Shown: piece after piece, positions 7,708 through 17,121 of the stretch
Position numbering within the stretch: position 1 is the stretch's first letter
Layout of the letters: every line of letters begins with the position of its first letter
DNA from: Streptomyces thermodiastaticus
GTDB lineage: Bacteria; Actinomycetota; Actinomycetes; Streptomycetales; Streptomycetaceae
Length of the DNA stretch: 64,000 nucleotides
Direction of reading: 5' to 3'
Assembly: GCF_014656135.1 (NCBI RefSeq)
Contig: NZ_BNBV01000007.1
Span: forward strand, 62,001 to 126,000
Made by a program: the position numbers and the translations under genes
The notes under the pieces: model-generated
The model's input: the letters and a program-made list of their open reading frames with translations, nothing else
What the model was told of the DNA's origin: nothing
Database searches by the model: none

Positions 7708-8397
7708 TCAGTGGCTCGACGCCGACTGGGACGCGGAGTCGCTCGGGGTGGCCTCGCCGGTCTTGGAGCCGGCCGGGGAGCCCGACGCGGACTCGGACGG
7801 CGCGTGCGACTGCTCCGGCTTGCCGGACTCACCGGCGGTGGCGGTGGCGGTGGCCGTCGCGGCCGGGGCGCCCGCCGCGCCCGGGACGCTGCTCGGGCCC
7901 CACTTGTCGAAGTAGCTCTCGGCCGGGACGACGTAGGCGCGCAGGCTCACGTCACCGTCCTTGCTGAAGGTGAACGTGACCTTCTGGGCGTTGCCGTCCT
8001 GGACGCTCTGGCCCAGGTCCGGCAGGGCGGCGGAGGCGTTGCCCTTGCCGCCGAGGATCAGGGAGCCGTTGGCCGGGACGGTCAGCTTGCCCTTGCCGGA
8101 GGCCGGGGTCAGCTGGGCGTCGCCGGCGCCCGCGACGCGGACGGCGTCCAGCGTCTGGTCGGTGTTGCCGTTGTTGAACACAGTCACCGAGACGACCGCG
8201 GGGCCCTTGGTCTGGGTGCCGGGCTGCGTGATGATCACCGCGTTCTGGACACTGATGTCGCCGACCGTGGTGGCCGCGTTGTCCGGCTTGATCTGAAGCG
8301 TCTGGGCGTCGTTGCCGGCGCCGCACGCGGCGAGCGAGGCGATCGAGAACGCGATGGCGGCGGCGGCAAGGGCGCCGCGTCGAAGGCTGCTGCTCAC
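7708..8397 (-). CDS. LpqE-like lipoprotein
   Basis: 229-residue exported lipoprotein: signal sequence SSSLRRGALAAAAIAFSIAS, then a lipobox SLAAC with the acylated Cys near residue 26. The body (DISVQNAVIITQPGTQTKGP, VSVTVFNNGNTDQTLDAV) is a beta-sandwich of the DUF461/copper-chaperone-like type seen in mycobacterial LpqE, but no Met/His copper cluster is visible. The C-terminal 60 residues are Ser/Ala/Glu/Thr-rich and probably span the cell wall. In Mycobacterium tuberculosis lpqE also lies next to carD-ispD-ispF-cysS, so the neighbourhood supports the call. The GTG start has a GGAG about 11 bases upstream. Confidence 0.78.
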   Translation of the reverse strand: MSSSLRRGALAAAAIAFSIASLAACGAGNDAQTLQIKPDNAATTVGDISVQNAVIITQPGTQTKGPAVVSVTVFNNGNTDQTLDAVRVAGAGDAQLTPASGKGKLTVPANGSLILGGKGNASAALPDLGQSVQDGNAQKVTFTFSKDGDVSLRAYVVPAESYFDKWGPSSVPGAAGAPAATATATATAGESGKPEQSHAPSESASGSPAGSKTGEATPSDSASQSASSH

Positions 8398-8756
8398 GGC
8401 GGCGGCAACTCCTTGTACGTGGGCGGTCCAGGGCGGCACCTGATAAAGCCACCCTAAGTGTCTGTCAGCGGCCTCAGGGTACCGAGCCGTTCTCCGGGCA
8501 TCGCACCCGACCCACCTCTCGGCGTCCCGGAGGGTCACGGGAGCGCTCCCGCGCGGGCCCCGGGAGCGTGCCGCGCCCGGCTTCGCGCCGCCCCCATTGC
8601 CGCGCCTTCGTCCGCCTTTCGCATAAGCGCCCCGAGGGATAGGTGTGCCGTCCGTGTTCGTCCGTGCTCTCGCGTCGCGTCCGGTCTCGGGGATTTTTCC
8701 GCAAGGCCGCCGTGAAGGGGCCGGGAAGGCGGGCGGACGGAATGCGCGGTGAGTGC

Positions 8757-8816
8757 CGGAATTGATCACCCGGCTGCCGCTTGGGACGCCGTCGCCGAGA
8801 CTGTGATCAATTCCGG
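8757..8816. repeat. Perfect 14-bp inverted repeat in the lpqE-carD intergenic region
   Basis: CCGGAATTGATCAC ends at 8769 and is mirrored exactly by GTGATCAATTCCGG at 8803-8816, with a 33-nt spacer. The arms are AT-rich for this genome and contain TGATCA. The rest of the 726-bp gap 8398-9123 holds no gene with codon bias; it contains the divergent control sequences of the lipoprotein gene and carD. The repeat could be a looped operator or an RNA stem in the carD leader. Confidence 0.7.
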
Positions 8817-9066
8817 ATTCGTCCGGGAACCGACGCACGGCCACCGAACGGAGTAGCGGAAGTCGTGCACGTGGGGGCGGATAAAACGGGACATACCGCC
8901 GATCGAGCGGGTGGCCGGAGGCATGCGACGCGCGTGTTGCGCTGCGCCAGGAGAACCCCTCCGACCTGCGGATACCCGCCTCCGGGCGGGTCGCGGAAGG
9001 TGGCCGAAGCACGCCCCGCACGCTGTTGTCAAGCCCCGAGATATGCTCTGACCTGCGAAAACGCCA

Positions 9067-9095
9067 TTCAGATGACGCCGTATCCGTGTTACCCT
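9067..9095 (+). promoter_or_regulatory. Probable carD promoter
   Basis: TTCAGA (9067-9072), a 17-nt spacer and TACCCT (9090-9095), the only well-spaced sigma-70-type pair before carD. It predicts a leader of about 20 nt containing GGAAGGGG before the ATG at 9124. Confidence 0.5.
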
Positions 9096-9123
9096 GGATA
9101 GCCACGGAAGGGGTACCTGTCAC

Positions 9124-9606
9124 ATGACGTTCAAGGTTGGCGACACCGTGGTCTATCCCCATCACGGGGCCGCGCTGATCGAGGCCATCGAAACTCGCCA
9201 GATCAAAGGCGTGGACAAGACCTACTTGGTGCTGAAGGTCGCCCAGGGTGACCTGACGGTGCGTGTGCCAGCGGACAATGCGGAGTTCGTCGGCGTGCGT
9301 GATGTGGTCGGACAGGACGGACTGGACCGGGTCTTCGAGGTGCTGCGCGCTCCGTACGCCGAGGAGCCCACGAACTGGTCGCGTCGCTACAAGGCAAACC
9401 TGGAGAAGCTCGCCTCGGGTGACGTCATCAAGGTTGCGGAAGTCGTGCGCGACCTGTGGCGCCGTGAGCGCGAGCGCGGACTCTCCGCCGGTGAGAAGCG
9501 CATGCTCGCCAAGGCGCGCCAGATCCTGGTGAGCGAGCTGGCCCTCGCGGAGAACACCAACGAGGACAAGGCCGAGGCTCTGCTCGACGAGGTGCTCGCG
9601 TCCTGA
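9124..9606 (+). CDS. carD: RNA polymerase-binding transcription regulator CarD (CdnL)
   Basis: 160-residue protein of the CarD/CdnL/TRCF family. The N-terminal Tudor-like domain ([20 protein letters not shown]) contacts the RNA polymerase beta lobe. The helical C-terminal domain (residues 60-160) includes [13 protein letters not shown], whose Trp wedges into the upstream edge of the -10 region to stabilise open complexes at rRNA and other promoters. Length and motifs are those of mycobacterial CarD. It is followed by a 308-bp gap before ispD. It is normally essential in actinobacteria. Confidence 0.96.
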   Translation: MTFKVGDTVVYPHHGAALIEAIETRQIKGVDKTYLVLKVAQGDLTVRVPADNAEFVGVRDVVGQDGLDRVFEVLRAPYAEEPTNWSRRYKANLEKLASGDVIKVAEVVRDLWRRERERGLSAGEKRMLAKARQILVSELALAENTNEDKAEALLDEVLAS

Positions 9607-9914
9607 CCCGGCGCGAGGCGACAAACGGTACGACACCCGCCTGACGTTCATTCTTTCAGCACAGCATGATGCCGCGGTGCCCGTAGACGCGATCCCGTCG
9701 CCGGGCGCTGCGGCATGTGCGTAGCCGCGCGCGCCCCGCGGTGGCAGCACGCCGGACCGTGAGTGCTGTGCGACGGGGAGTGGTCCGCCGGTACTGTGTG
9801 CCGGGCCGGGGAGCCGGCTCGACCGGGGTCACGGAAGGGTCCGGTCAACGGCGTCTCGTCCGGCACGGGTGGCCATACCCAGGCCGGGCCCGCTCACAAA
9901 CCTGACAGGAACCG
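9607..9914. other. Intergenic region carD-ispD
   Basis: 308 bases without a supportable gene. A short T-rich stretch (TTCATTCTTTC, about 9648-9658) follows carD. A TACTGT hexamer at about 9793 could be a -10 element for the ispDF operon. Nothing else is recognised. Confidence 0.4.
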
Positions 9915-10679
9915 ATGTCTGACGAATCGCGTCCCCCCGCCGCGGGAGCCCGGAGCGAGGCCCCCGTCGCCGCCGTGATCCCGGCCGCCGGCCGGGGCGT
10001 GCGCCTCGGTCCGGGCGCCCCCAAGGCGCTGCGCACGCTGGGCGGCACGCCCATGCTCATCCACGCCGTCCGCGCCCTGGCGGCCTCCCGCGCGGTCCGG
10101 CTGGTGGTGGTCGTCGCCCCGCCGGAGGGCACCGCCGAGGTCAAGTCGCTGCTCGACGCGCATGCCCTGCCCGAGCGCACGGACGTCCTCGTCGTGCCGG
10201 GCGGCAGCTCCCGCCAGGAGTCGGTCCGGCTCGGCCTGGACGCCCTGCCCCCCGGCCACGACATCGTCCTGGTGCACGACGCCGCCCGCCCGCTGGTCCC
10301 GGTGGACACCGTGGACGCGGTCATCGAGGCGGTCCGGGCCGGGGCACCCGCCGTCGTCCCGGCGCTGCCGCTCGCCGACACCGTCAAGCAGGTCGAGCCG
10401 GCCGCGGCCCCCGGCGCGCCCGAGCCGGTCGTCGCCACCCCGGACCGCTCGCTGCTGCGCGCCGTGCAGACCCCGCAGGGCTTCGACCGGGCCACCCTGG
10501 TGCGCGCCCACGAGACGGTCACCACCGACGTGACCGACGACGCGAGCATGGTCGAGCAGCTCGGCGAACGGGTCGTGACCGTCCCCGGGCACGAGGAGGC
10601 GTTCAAGGTCACCCGTCCGCTCGACCTGGTCCTCGCGGAGGCGGTCCTGGCCCGGCGGAGGCTCACCGATGGCTTCTGA
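9915..10679 (+). CDS. ispD: 2-C-methyl-D-erythritol 4-phosphate cytidylyltransferase
   Basis: 254-residue MEP-pathway enzyme that transfers CMP from CTP to methylerythritol phosphate in isoprenoid precursor synthesis. The nucleotide-binding loop [21 protein letters not shown], the VHDAARPLV motif and [10 protein letters not shown] are all present. The N-terminal 15 residues are a disordered extension. The ATG has AGGA upstream. The last 11 bp overlap ispF, implying translational coupling of consecutive pathway steps. Confidence 0.96.
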   Translation: MSDESRPPAAGARSEAPVAAVIPAAGRGVRLGPGAPKALRTLGGTPMLIHAVRALAASRAVRLVVVVAPPEGTAEVKSLLDAHALPERTDVLVVPGGSSRQESVRLGLDALPPGHDIVLVHDAARPLVPVDTVDAVIEAVRAGAPAVVPALPLADTVKQVEPAAAPGAPEPVVATPDRSLLRAVQTPQGFDRATLVRAHETVTTDVTDDASMVEQLGERVVTVPGHEEAFKVTRPLDLVLAEAVLARRRLTDGF

Positions 10680-11199
10680 GCAGCAGGCACAGCCCGCACC
10701 GCGGCAGCCCGCGGCAGAGCCGCTGCTTCCGCAGGTGGGCATCGGCACCGACATCCACGCCTTCGAGGAGGGTCGCGAGCTGTGGTGCGCGGGCCTGAAG
10801 TGGGAGGGCGAGGGACCGGGGCTGGCCGGGCACTCCGACGCCGACGTCGTCGCGCACGCCGCGTGCAACGCGCTGTTCTCCGCCGCCGGGCTCGGCGACC
10901 TCGGGCAGCACTTCGGCACCGGGCGCCCGGAGTGGTCCGGCGCCTCCGGGGTGACGCTGCTGACCGAGGCGGCCCGGATCGTGCGCGAGGCCGGCTTCCG
11001 CATCGGCAACATCGCCGTCCAGGTCGTCGGCCCCCGGCCGAAGATCGGCAAGCGGCGCGAGGAGGCGCAGGAGATCCTCTCCGAGGCGGCCGGCGCCCCG
11101 GTGTCCGTCTCCGGCGCGACCACCGACGGGCTCGGCTTCCCCGGCCGGGGCGAGGGCCTGATGGCGGTCGCCACCGCACTCGTGGTGCGGGTGGGCTGA
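10669..11199 (+). CDS. ispF: 2-C-methyl-D-erythritol 2,4-cyclodiphosphate synthase
   Basis: 176-residue trimeric zinc enzyme that cyclises CDP-ME2P to MEcPP, releasing CMP. It shows the metal site GTDIH (Asp28, His30), [11 protein letters not shown], and the C-terminal [14 protein letters not shown] loop. It carries an N-terminal extension of about 20 residues (Gln/Pro/Ala-rich), some of which overlaps ispD in another frame. Order ispD-ispF with carD upstream and cysS downstream is conserved in actinobacteria. Confidence 0.96.
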   Translation: MASEQQAQPAPRQPAAEPLLPQVGIGTDIHAFEEGRELWCAGLKWEGEGPGLAGHSDADVVAHAACNALFSAAGLGDLGQHFGTGRPEWSGASGVTLLTEAARIVREAGFRIGNIAVQVVGPRPKIGKRREEAQEILSEAAGAPVSVSGATTDGLGFPGRGEGLMAVATALVVRVG

Positions 11200-11285
11200 C
11201 GCGGTGTGTGTGAGCTGACAGCGGGCGTGGAAGGTACCCGCACAGTCACACCGTCATCAGTCGACTCACCAGGACCGGAGGGTGC

Positions 11286-11690
11286 ATGTCCGCCGTACTG
11301 TCCGACCGTCTGAAGAACCTCCTCGACGGCCCCGTGTTCGTCACCGTCGGCACCGTCCAGCCGGACGGCAGCCCGCAACTGTCCCCGGTGTGGGTCAAGC
11401 GGGACGGTGACGACCTGCTGATCTCCACCACGGTGGACCGCCGCAAGAAGAAGAACCTCGACCGCGACCCGCGGGTCAGCGTCGTCGTCGTGGACCCGCA
11501 GTCCCCGTACGAGTACGCCGAGATCCGCGGCACCGCGGAGATCACCACCGAGGGCGCCGACGACCTGATCGACGAGCTGTCGGTGAAGTACACCGGCAAG
11601 AAGTATGCGGAATTCAACCCGGTCTCGGTGCAGGACGCCGACCGGGTGATCGTGCGGATCAGGCCCGCCAAGGTCGTCGGAGGCCTGTGA
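11286..11690 (+). CDS. PPOX-class F420-dependent oxidoreductase family protein
   Basis: 134-residue split-barrel flavin/deazaflavin-binding protein. The FVTVGTVQPDGSPQLSPVWVKRDGDDLLISTT strand pattern and DRRKKKNLDRDPRVSVVVVDP are typical of the PPOX group that binds coenzyme F420 (or FMN, or heme-breakdown products). Substrate unknown. The ATG at 11286 has a GGAGGGTGC ribosome site. It sits between ispF and cysS with its own upstream gap of 86 bp and probably its own promoter. Confidence 0.85.
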   Translation: MSAVLSDRLKNLLDGPVFVTVGTVQPDGSPQLSPVWVKRDGDDLLISTTVDRRKKKNLDRDPRVSVVVVDPQSPYEYAEIRGTAEITTEGADDLIDELSVKYTGKKYAEFNPVSVQDADRVIVRIRPAKVVGGL

Positions 11691-11772
11691 GCGCCCGCAA
11701 GCGGAGCGTGACGCGTTCACCGATGGGGGGAAAGGGCACAAGGCACTGCCCCGCGCCCACTACTCTGGAGTG

Positions 11773-13173
11773 GTGACTATTCGCCTGTACGACACCAGCG
11801 CCCGCCAGATCCGTGACTTCACCCCGCTCACGCCGGGTCGTGTCTCGATCTACCTGTGTGGCGCCACCGTGCAGGCGGCCCCCCACATCGGGCACGTCCG
11901 CTCGTACCTCAACTTCGACATCATGCGCCGCTGGTTCACCTACCGCGGCTACGAGGTGACGTTCATCCGCAACGTCACCGACATCGACGACAAGATCATC
12001 GCAAAGGCCCACGAGCAGAACCGGCCCTGGTGGGCGATCGGCTACGAGAACGAGCGCGCCTTCAACGAGGGCTACCGGGCCCTCGGCTGCCTGCCGCCCA
12101 CGTACGAGCCGCGGGCCACCGGGCACGTGCCCGAGATGATCGAGATGATGCAGCACCTCATCGACCGCGGCCACGCCTACGCTGCCGACGGCAACGTCTA
12201 CTTCGACGTGCGCTCCTTCCCCGGCTACCTGCAGCTGTCGCGGCAGGACCTGGACAACCTGCTGCAGCCCTCCGGCGAGGGCGAGACCGGCAAGCGCGAC
12301 CCGCGCGACTTCGCGATGTGGAAGGCGGCCAAGCCGGGCGAGCCGACCTGGCCCACCCCCTGGGGCGAGGGCAGGCCGGGCTGGCACCTGGAGTGCTCCG
12401 CCATGGCGCACAAGTACCTGGGCAGCGCCTTCGACATCCACGGCGGCGGCCTGGACCTGATCTTCCCGCACCACGAGAACGAGATCGCCCAGGCCAAGGC
12501 CTACGGCGACGACTTCGCCCAGTACTGGGTGCACAACGCCTGGGTGACCATGGCCGGCGACAAGATGTCCAAGTCGCTCGGCAACAGCGTGCTGGTGTCC
12601 GAGATGATCAAGCAGTGGCGGCCCATCGTGCTGCGCTACTACCTCGGCACCCCGCACTACCGCTCGATGATCGAGTACAGCAAGGAGGCGCTGCGCGAGG
12701 CGGAGTCCGCGTTCGCGCGGATCGAGGGCTTCGTCCAGCGTGTGGTGGAGAAGGCCGGGGTCGTCGAGCCGGCCGCGCAGGTGCCGCCCGCCTTCGCCGA
12801 GGCCATGGACGACGACCTCGGCGTCCCGCAGGCGCTCGCGGTCGTCCACACCACGGTCCGGCAGGGCAACAGCGCGCTGGCCGCCGACGACAAGGAAGCC
12901 GCCGTGGCCCGGCTCGCGGAGCTGCGCGCCATGCTCGGCGTGCTCGGCCTCGACCCGCTCGACGAGCACTGGGCCGGCGAGGGCGGCGACCGCGGCGAGG
13001 ACCTGCACGGCGTGGTCGACTCCCTGGTCCGCATGGTGCTGGACCAGCGCGAGGCCGCCCGGGCCCGCAAGGACTGGGCCACCGCGGACGCCCTGCGCGA
13101 CCAGCTGAACCAGTCCGGGCTGGTCGTCGAGGACAGCCCGCAGGGCCCCCGCTGGAGCCTGCGCGCCGACTGA
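11773..13173 (+). CDS. cysS: Cysteine--tRNA ligase
   Basis: 466-residue class I aminoacyl-tRNA synthetase. It has HIGH-type [13 protein letters not shown], the zinc-binding Cys29 (YLCGATVQ) plus later WHLECSAM and HHENEIAQ ligands, and KMSKS ([10 protein letters not shown]). The C-terminal anticodon-binding domain is complete. Two tandem GTG codons (11770 and 11773) are possible starts; 11773 gives the usual [13 protein letters not shown]-terminus. TACTCT immediately upstream and no ribosome site suggest a leaderless mRNA. In Streptomyces this enzyme supplies Cys-tRNA for translation; it lacks features of the MshC cysteine ligase of mycothiol synthesis. Confidence 0.95.
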   Translation: MTIRLYDTSARQIRDFTPLTPGRVSIYLCGATVQAAPHIGHVRSYLNFDIMRRWFTYRGYEVTFIRNVTDIDDKIIAKAHEQNRPWWAIGYENERAFNEGYRALGCLPPTYEPRATGHVPEMIEMMQHLIDRGHAYAADGNVYFDVRSFPGYLQLSRQDLDNLLQPSGEGETGKRDPRDFAMWKAAKPGEPTWPTPWGEGRPGWHLECSAMAHKYLGSAFDIHGGGLDLIFPHHENEIAQAKAYGDDFAQYWVHNAWVTMAGDKMSKSLGNSVLVSEMIKQWRPIVLRYYLGTPHYRSMIEYSKEALREAESAFARIEGFVQRVVEKAGVVEPAAQVPPAFAEAMDDDLGVPQALAVVHTTVRQGNSALAADDKEAAVARLAELRAMLGVLGLDPLDEHWAGEGGDRGEDLHGVVDSLVRMVLDQREAARARKDWATADALRDQLNQSGLVVEDSPQGPRWSLRAD

Positions 13174-13324
13174 GCCGCCGGCCGGATACCCCGGGCCCGC
13201 GAGGGCCCGGCCGTGCCGCCCGGCCGCCCGGACGGCACCCACCCGGACGTACGCTTTCCGCGTCACCGACGTACGCACGGGACACATACGCACGTACTGA
13301 AACGCTCCGACAGACAGGTAGGTC

Positions 13325-14260
13325 ATGGCCGCTCACAACCGCCGCATGTCCGGCAAGAAGGGCGCGCAGGTCGGCAGCGGCGGCAAGCGGCGCCGGGGCC
13401 TGGAGGGCAAGGGCCCCACGCCCCCCGCCGAGCTGCGCAAGGGACACCCCAAGCAGCGCGCCGCCCAGGCGAAGGCCCGCCGTGCCCAGGGCCGCCCGCG
13501 CCGCGGCGCCGGCCGGTCCTCCGCCGAGCTGGTCGTCGGCCGCAACCCGGTCGTGGAGGCGCTGCGCGAGGGCGTGCCCGCCTCCACCCTCTACGTCCAG
13601 CAGTTCATCGACAACGACGAGCGGGTGCGCGAGGCGCTGCAGCTGGCCGCCGAGCGCGGCGCGATCAACCTCATGGAGGCCCCGCGCCCGGAGCTGGACC
13701 GGATGACAGGCGGGCTCAACCACCAGGGCCTGGTCCTGCAGGTCCCGCCGTACGAGTACGCCCACCCGCAGGACCTGGCCGACGCCGCCGCCGACGCGGG
13801 CGAGGACCCGCTGATCGTCGCCCTGGACGGGGTGACCGACCCGCGCAACCTCGGCGCGGTCGTCCGTTCCGTCTCCGCCTTCGGCGGCCACGGCGTGGTC
13901 GTGCCCGAGCGGCGCGCGGCCGGCATGACCGCCGGCGCCTGGAAGACCTCCGCCGGCACGGCCGCCCGCACCCCGGTGGCACGCGCCACCAACCTCACCC
14001 GCGCGCTGGAGGCCTACAAGAAGGCCGGGATCATGGTCGTCGGCCTGGCCGCCGACGGCGAGACCGACCTGTCCGACCTGGACGTCCTGGACGGCCCCGT
14101 GGTCATCGTCGTCGGCAGCGAGGGCAAGGGCCTCTCAAGGCTCGTCGGGGAGACCTGCGACGTCAGGGTGCGGATCCCGATGCCGGGCGGCGCGGAGTCG
14201 CTCAATGCCGGTGTCGCGGCGGGCATCGTGCTGTACGAGGCGGCACGCCGGCGCCGCTGA
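13325..14260 (+). CDS. rlmB: 23S rRNA (guanosine-2'-O)-methyltransferase, RlmB/TrmH family
   Basis: 311-residue SPOUT methyltransferase. A basic, disordered N-terminal extension (residues 1-65, many Lys/Arg/Gly) probably binds rRNA. Next is the substrate-binding L30e-like domain (residues 68-145), then the knotted SAM-binding domain with [26 protein letters not shown] and [22 protein letters not shown]. The likely target is G2251 of 23S rRNA, by analogy with RlmB. It follows cysS after 151 bp, as in other actinobacteria. Confidence 0.92.
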   Translation: MAAHNRRMSGKKGAQVGSGGKRRRGLEGKGPTPPAELRKGHPKQRAAQAKARRAQGRPRRGAGRSSAELVVGRNPVVEALREGVPASTLYVQQFIDNDERVREALQLAAERGAINLMEAPRPELDRMTGGLNHQGLVLQVPPYEYAHPQDLADAAADAGEDPLIVALDGVTDPRNLGAVVRSVSAFGGHGVVVPERRAAGMTAGAWKTSAGTAARTPVARATNLTRALEAYKKAGIMVVGLAADGETDLSDLDVLDGPVVIVVGSEGKGLSRLVGETCDVRVRIPMPGGAESLNAGVAAGIVLYEAARRRR

Positions 14261-14407
14261 GCCGGGCCCGCCTCCGGCGGGCGAGCAGGTGTCCGCAAGG
14301 TCACCCGAATGGGTGGTTCCGGTTCGTTCGCGGCCCTTTGACGGGGCCCGGACAGATCGGGCGGGTCACGGCAGTGTCCTAACTCCTCGTCACTCGGTTA
14401 GTTGAGT

Positions 14408-16123
14408 GTGGACACCAGAACACCCCGCACACCCACGGGGGACCGCTCGTCGGGGTACGACGACGCTCCCGCGCTGAGCATGGTGAAGGTGCCGAGCGAT
14501 CCGGCGCAGGTCATCGTCACGCACGCCAGTTTCCGCGTGCAGCTGGGCGCCTCCTCGCGGCGCGCTCGCTCCCCGCGGATCGCCCGGCACCTGGGCGCCG
14601 CCGAGCACACCGCCCGTATGCCCGTGGCACCCCACCGCCGCCCCGTCGTGTGGAGCGGCAGATCGGCGCCCGACGACACCGGAGCCCACCGGCTGCTGCA
14701 GGCCGTGCGCAGCGGCAGTGTGCGGCACGGCGAACAGCCGGCGGGTGACGCCGGGGCCACCCAGGTCATCCCGCGCATCGACGCCTCGGGCGGCTACGGC
14801 GCGCCCGGCGCGGCCCCCGGCTGCGGCGACCTCGACGAGACCGTCGAGACCCCCGTCGTCGGCGCCCAGCGCGGCCCCGGGGCCGGCGAGACCCGGCTGC
14901 AGCCGCAGATGCGGACCGCCGGCAGCACCTACGAGGAGCAGACCGGGCAGGCACCGGCGTACGACGGTGCCGCGGACGGCGTGGACGACGATGCCGGCGA
15001 GCGCGGTGACACGGCCGCTCCCGCGGCCGGGGAGCAGCCGCGGCGCTCCCGGCGGACCGGCGACGACCCCGCCCGGCACGCCTACTACCCGGGCCGCCGG
15101 ATGAACCTCGGTGTCGTCCTGCTCCCGCTGCGCATCTTCCTGGGGTTCGTCTCCCTGTACGCCGGCATGGGCAAGCTGTGCGACCCGCTCTACTTCGACG
15201 GCGGCAGCCGCGGCTCCATGGTCAAGTGGCTGCACCAGCTGCATCCCTGGGCCGTCGCCGAGCCGCTGCACCACTTCGCCCTGCAGCACCCCGTCGGCTC
15301 CGGGCTGGTCGTCGCCTTCCTCCAGGTGATCGTCGGGGTGCTCACGGTGCTGGGCTGCTGGCAGCGGCTGGCCGCGGTGGCCGGCGCGCTGCTGTCCGCC
15401 GCCATCGTCGTCACCGTCAGCTGGCGCTCGGCGCCGGTCTACGACGCGCCCGACATCATCTACCTCGCCGCCTGGTCGCCGCTGGTCATCGCCGGCGCCC
15501 CCGTGTACTCCGTCGACGGGCGCCTCGCTGCCTCGGCCTGGCGGCGTCTGGGTCCGCGCGCCGGCATCTGGGAGCTGCGCCGGTACGTGCTGCGCCGGGG
15601 CTCTGTGCTCACCGTCCTGGTCACCGGGCTGACGCTGCTGGTGGGCTCCGTGCTCGGCGGTGCGGTGCGCGACGCCGACCGGGTCGTGGTGCCCGGCCCG
15701 GGCGAGGCCCCGCGCAACGAGCTGCCCGGCTCGCCGCTGCCGCGGACCTCCGGGTCCCAGCGGCAGTCCACGTCGCCGTCGGCCCCGGCCTCGCCCAGCC
15801 CCCGCGGCAGCTCGTCCGGCCCGTCCGGCGGCCCGTCGGCCTCCCAGGGCACCGGGCAGGACCGCGGCACCGCGACCGGCGGCACGCCCAGCCACACCCA
15901 GGGCATCACCGGCCGCACCACGCCGCGCTACTCCTCCCCTGAGCAGCGGGTGCCCAGCACCGGCTCCGGCCCGGCCTCCGGCGGCACCGCGACCGGCGGG
16001 AGCGGCCCGACCGGCGCCTCGGGCACCTCGGGTGCCACCGGCGACACCGGGAACACCGGCTCCGGCGGCGGCAGCTCCTCCACGGGGCAGCCGGGCGGCC
16101 TGGTCGGCGGCCTGCTGGGGTAG
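14408..16123 (+). CDS. DoxX-family membrane protein with long disordered tails
   Basis: 571 residues in three parts. Residues 1-230 are polar and disordered (Ala/Gly/Asp/Arg-rich, with TPTGDRSSGYDD near the start). The middle (about 230-420) is a DoxX-type domain starting LRIFLGFVSLYAGMGKLCDP, with about four to five transmembrane helices ending LLVGSVLGGAV. The last 140 residues are Pro/Ser/Gly/Thr-rich and probably extracytoplasmic. DoxX proteins take part in thiol/redox or quinone-linked oxidation; here the role is not known. The start is a GTG (alternative TTG two codons earlier) with TTAGTT close upstream, so the mRNA may be leaderless. A perfect palindrome terminates it. Confidence 0.82.
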   Translation: MDTRTPRTPTGDRSSGYDDAPALSMVKVPSDPAQVIVTHASFRVQLGASSRRARSPRIARHLGAAEHTARMPVAPHRRPVVWSGRSAPDDTGAHRLLQAVRSGSVRHGEQPAGDAGATQVIPRIDASGGYGAPGAAPGCGDLDETVETPVVGAQRGPGAGETRLQPQMRTAGSTYEEQTGQAPAYDGAADGVDDDAGERGDTAAPAAGEQPRRSRRTGDDPARHAYYPGRRMNLGVVLLPLRIFLGFVSLYAGMGKLCDPLYFDGGSRGSMVKWLHQLHPWAVAEPLHHFALQHPVGSGLVVAFLQVIVGVLTVLGCWQRLAAVAGALLSAAIVVTVSWRSAPVYDAPDIIYLAAWSPLVIAGAPVYSVDGRLAASAWRRLGPRAGIWELRRYVLRRGSVLTVLVTGLTLLVGSVLGGAVRDADRVVVPGPGEAPRNELPGSPLPRTSGSQRQSTSPSAPASPSPRGSSSGPSGGPSASQGTGQDRGTATGGTPSHTQGITGRTTPRYSSPEQRVPSTGSGPASGGTATGGSGPTGASGTSGATGDTGNTGSGGGSSSTGQPGGLVGGLLG

Positions 16124-16143
16124 GCCGTATCCCGCCCGCACAT

Positions 16144-16183
16144 GCGACGGGGGTCCGCACCGGCCGGTGCGGACCCCCGTCGC
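16144..16183. terminator. Perfect 40-nt palindrome, bidirectional terminator
   Basis: Two 20-nt arms meet with no spacer: GCGACGGGGGTCCGCACCGG (16144-16163) and its exact reverse complement (16164-16183). It lies between the convergent DoxX and nucleotidyltransferase genes, 20 bases after one stop and 18 before the other. Confidence 0.85.
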
Positions 16184-16201
16184 GGTCGCTTGCGCGCGTG
16201 C

Positions 16202-16933
16202 TCAGCGGGTGAGGGCGGCCAGCTCCTTCGCGGCCTGAGACAGGTCCTTCGCGGTGTCGATGGCCCGCCAGTAGGCGCCCTGCGGGATCGGGAACCCCGC
16301 CAGCCGCCGCTCGCGGGCCAGCCGCGGGAACGTGGTGCGCTCGTGGTCGCCCCGCTCCGGCAGCAGGTCGGCGAACCGGGGCGCGAACACGTACACGCCC
16401 GCGTTGATCTCGACCGTGGACGGCGGGGCCTCGATGAAGTCCGTGACATGACCGAAGCCGTCGGTCCGCACGGCACCCCACGGGATGCGCGGCCGGGCCA
16501 GCGCGAGCGTGGCCAGCGCGTCCCGCTCGGTGTGGAAGTCCGCCATGTCGCGCAGCGAGAAACGGGTCCAGATGTCGCCGTTCGTGGCGTACCAGGCCTG
16601 GTCCGGGCGGGGCAGACGGGCGGCGGCGAAGCGCAGGGCGCCGCCGCGGCCGAGCGGTTCGGGCTCCACCACGGTGGTGACCTTCGCCGGCAGCGTCGCG
16701 GAGGCCAGCCAGTCCTGCAGGACCTCGGCGAGGTGGCCGCAGGAGACCACCACATCGGTGACGCCCTCCTCGGCCAGCCAGGCGATCTGGTGACCGATGA
16801 TCGGCACGCCCGTGCCGGGGATCTCGACCATCGGCTTGGGCCGGTCGTCGGTGTAGGGGCGCAGCCGGGACCCCTGGCCACCGGCGAGGATGACGGCTTG
16901 AGTGGGGCGCAGCGCCGCGTTCGGATGGGTCAT
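16202..16933 (-). CDS. NDP-sugar pyrophosphorylase-like nucleotidyltransferase
   Basis: 243-residue cytoplasmic enzyme of the RmlA/GalU-type glycosyltransferase-A fold. The N-terminal nucleotide loop VILAGGQGSRLRPYTDDRPKPMVEI is followed by WYATNGDIWTRF (metal-binding Asp) and VEINAGVYVF. It would make an NDP-sugar from a sugar-1-phosphate and NTP; the sugar cannot be told. No glycosyltransferase lies adjacent. It is shorter than tetrameric RmlA enzymes and lacks the left-handed beta-helix of GlmU. Monocistronic by position. Confidence 0.88.
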   Translation of the reverse strand: MTHPNAALRPTQAVILAGGQGSRLRPYTDDRPKPMVEIPGTGVPIIGHQIAWLAEEGVTDVVVSCGHLAEVLQDWLASATLPAKVTTVVEPEPLGRGGALRFAAARLPRPDQAWYATNGDIWTRFSLRDMADFHTERDALATLALARPRIPWGAVRTDGFGHVTDFIEAPPSTVEINAGVYVFAPRFADLLPERGDHERTTFPRLARERRLAGFPIPQGAYWRAIDTAKDLSQAAKELAALTR

Positions 16934-17021
16934 GGCCGCACTTTACGTGCCGGCCGCCCGCCGGCCGTGGCGGTCGGCGCCGGTGGGCCGCACAGCGGTG
17001 GGAGCGGGCCGTCCAGCCAAA

Positions 17022-17048
17022 CGCCCCGCCGGGAGATGCGGCGGGGCG
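17022..17048. terminator. Hairpin between two minus-strand genes
   Basis: CGCCCCGCC (17022-17030) / GGCGGGGCG (17040-17048), a 9-bp perfect stem, downstream of the 149-residue secreted-protein gene on the minus strand. Confidence 0.65.
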
Positions 17049-17121
17049 GGAGCGGAGGAAGAAGGGGGCGTCGGGCACTGGTCGCCGGACAGCACGGGCC
17101 GGCGCGGTGTGCCGCGGGCCG

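Noticed and set aside
7708..9750. A 680-residue minus-strand reading frame covering the lipoprotein, the gap and carD
   Set aside because: Only the part from 8397 down has a signal peptide, lipobox and real protein features; the rest is antisense to carD or lies in non-coding DNA.
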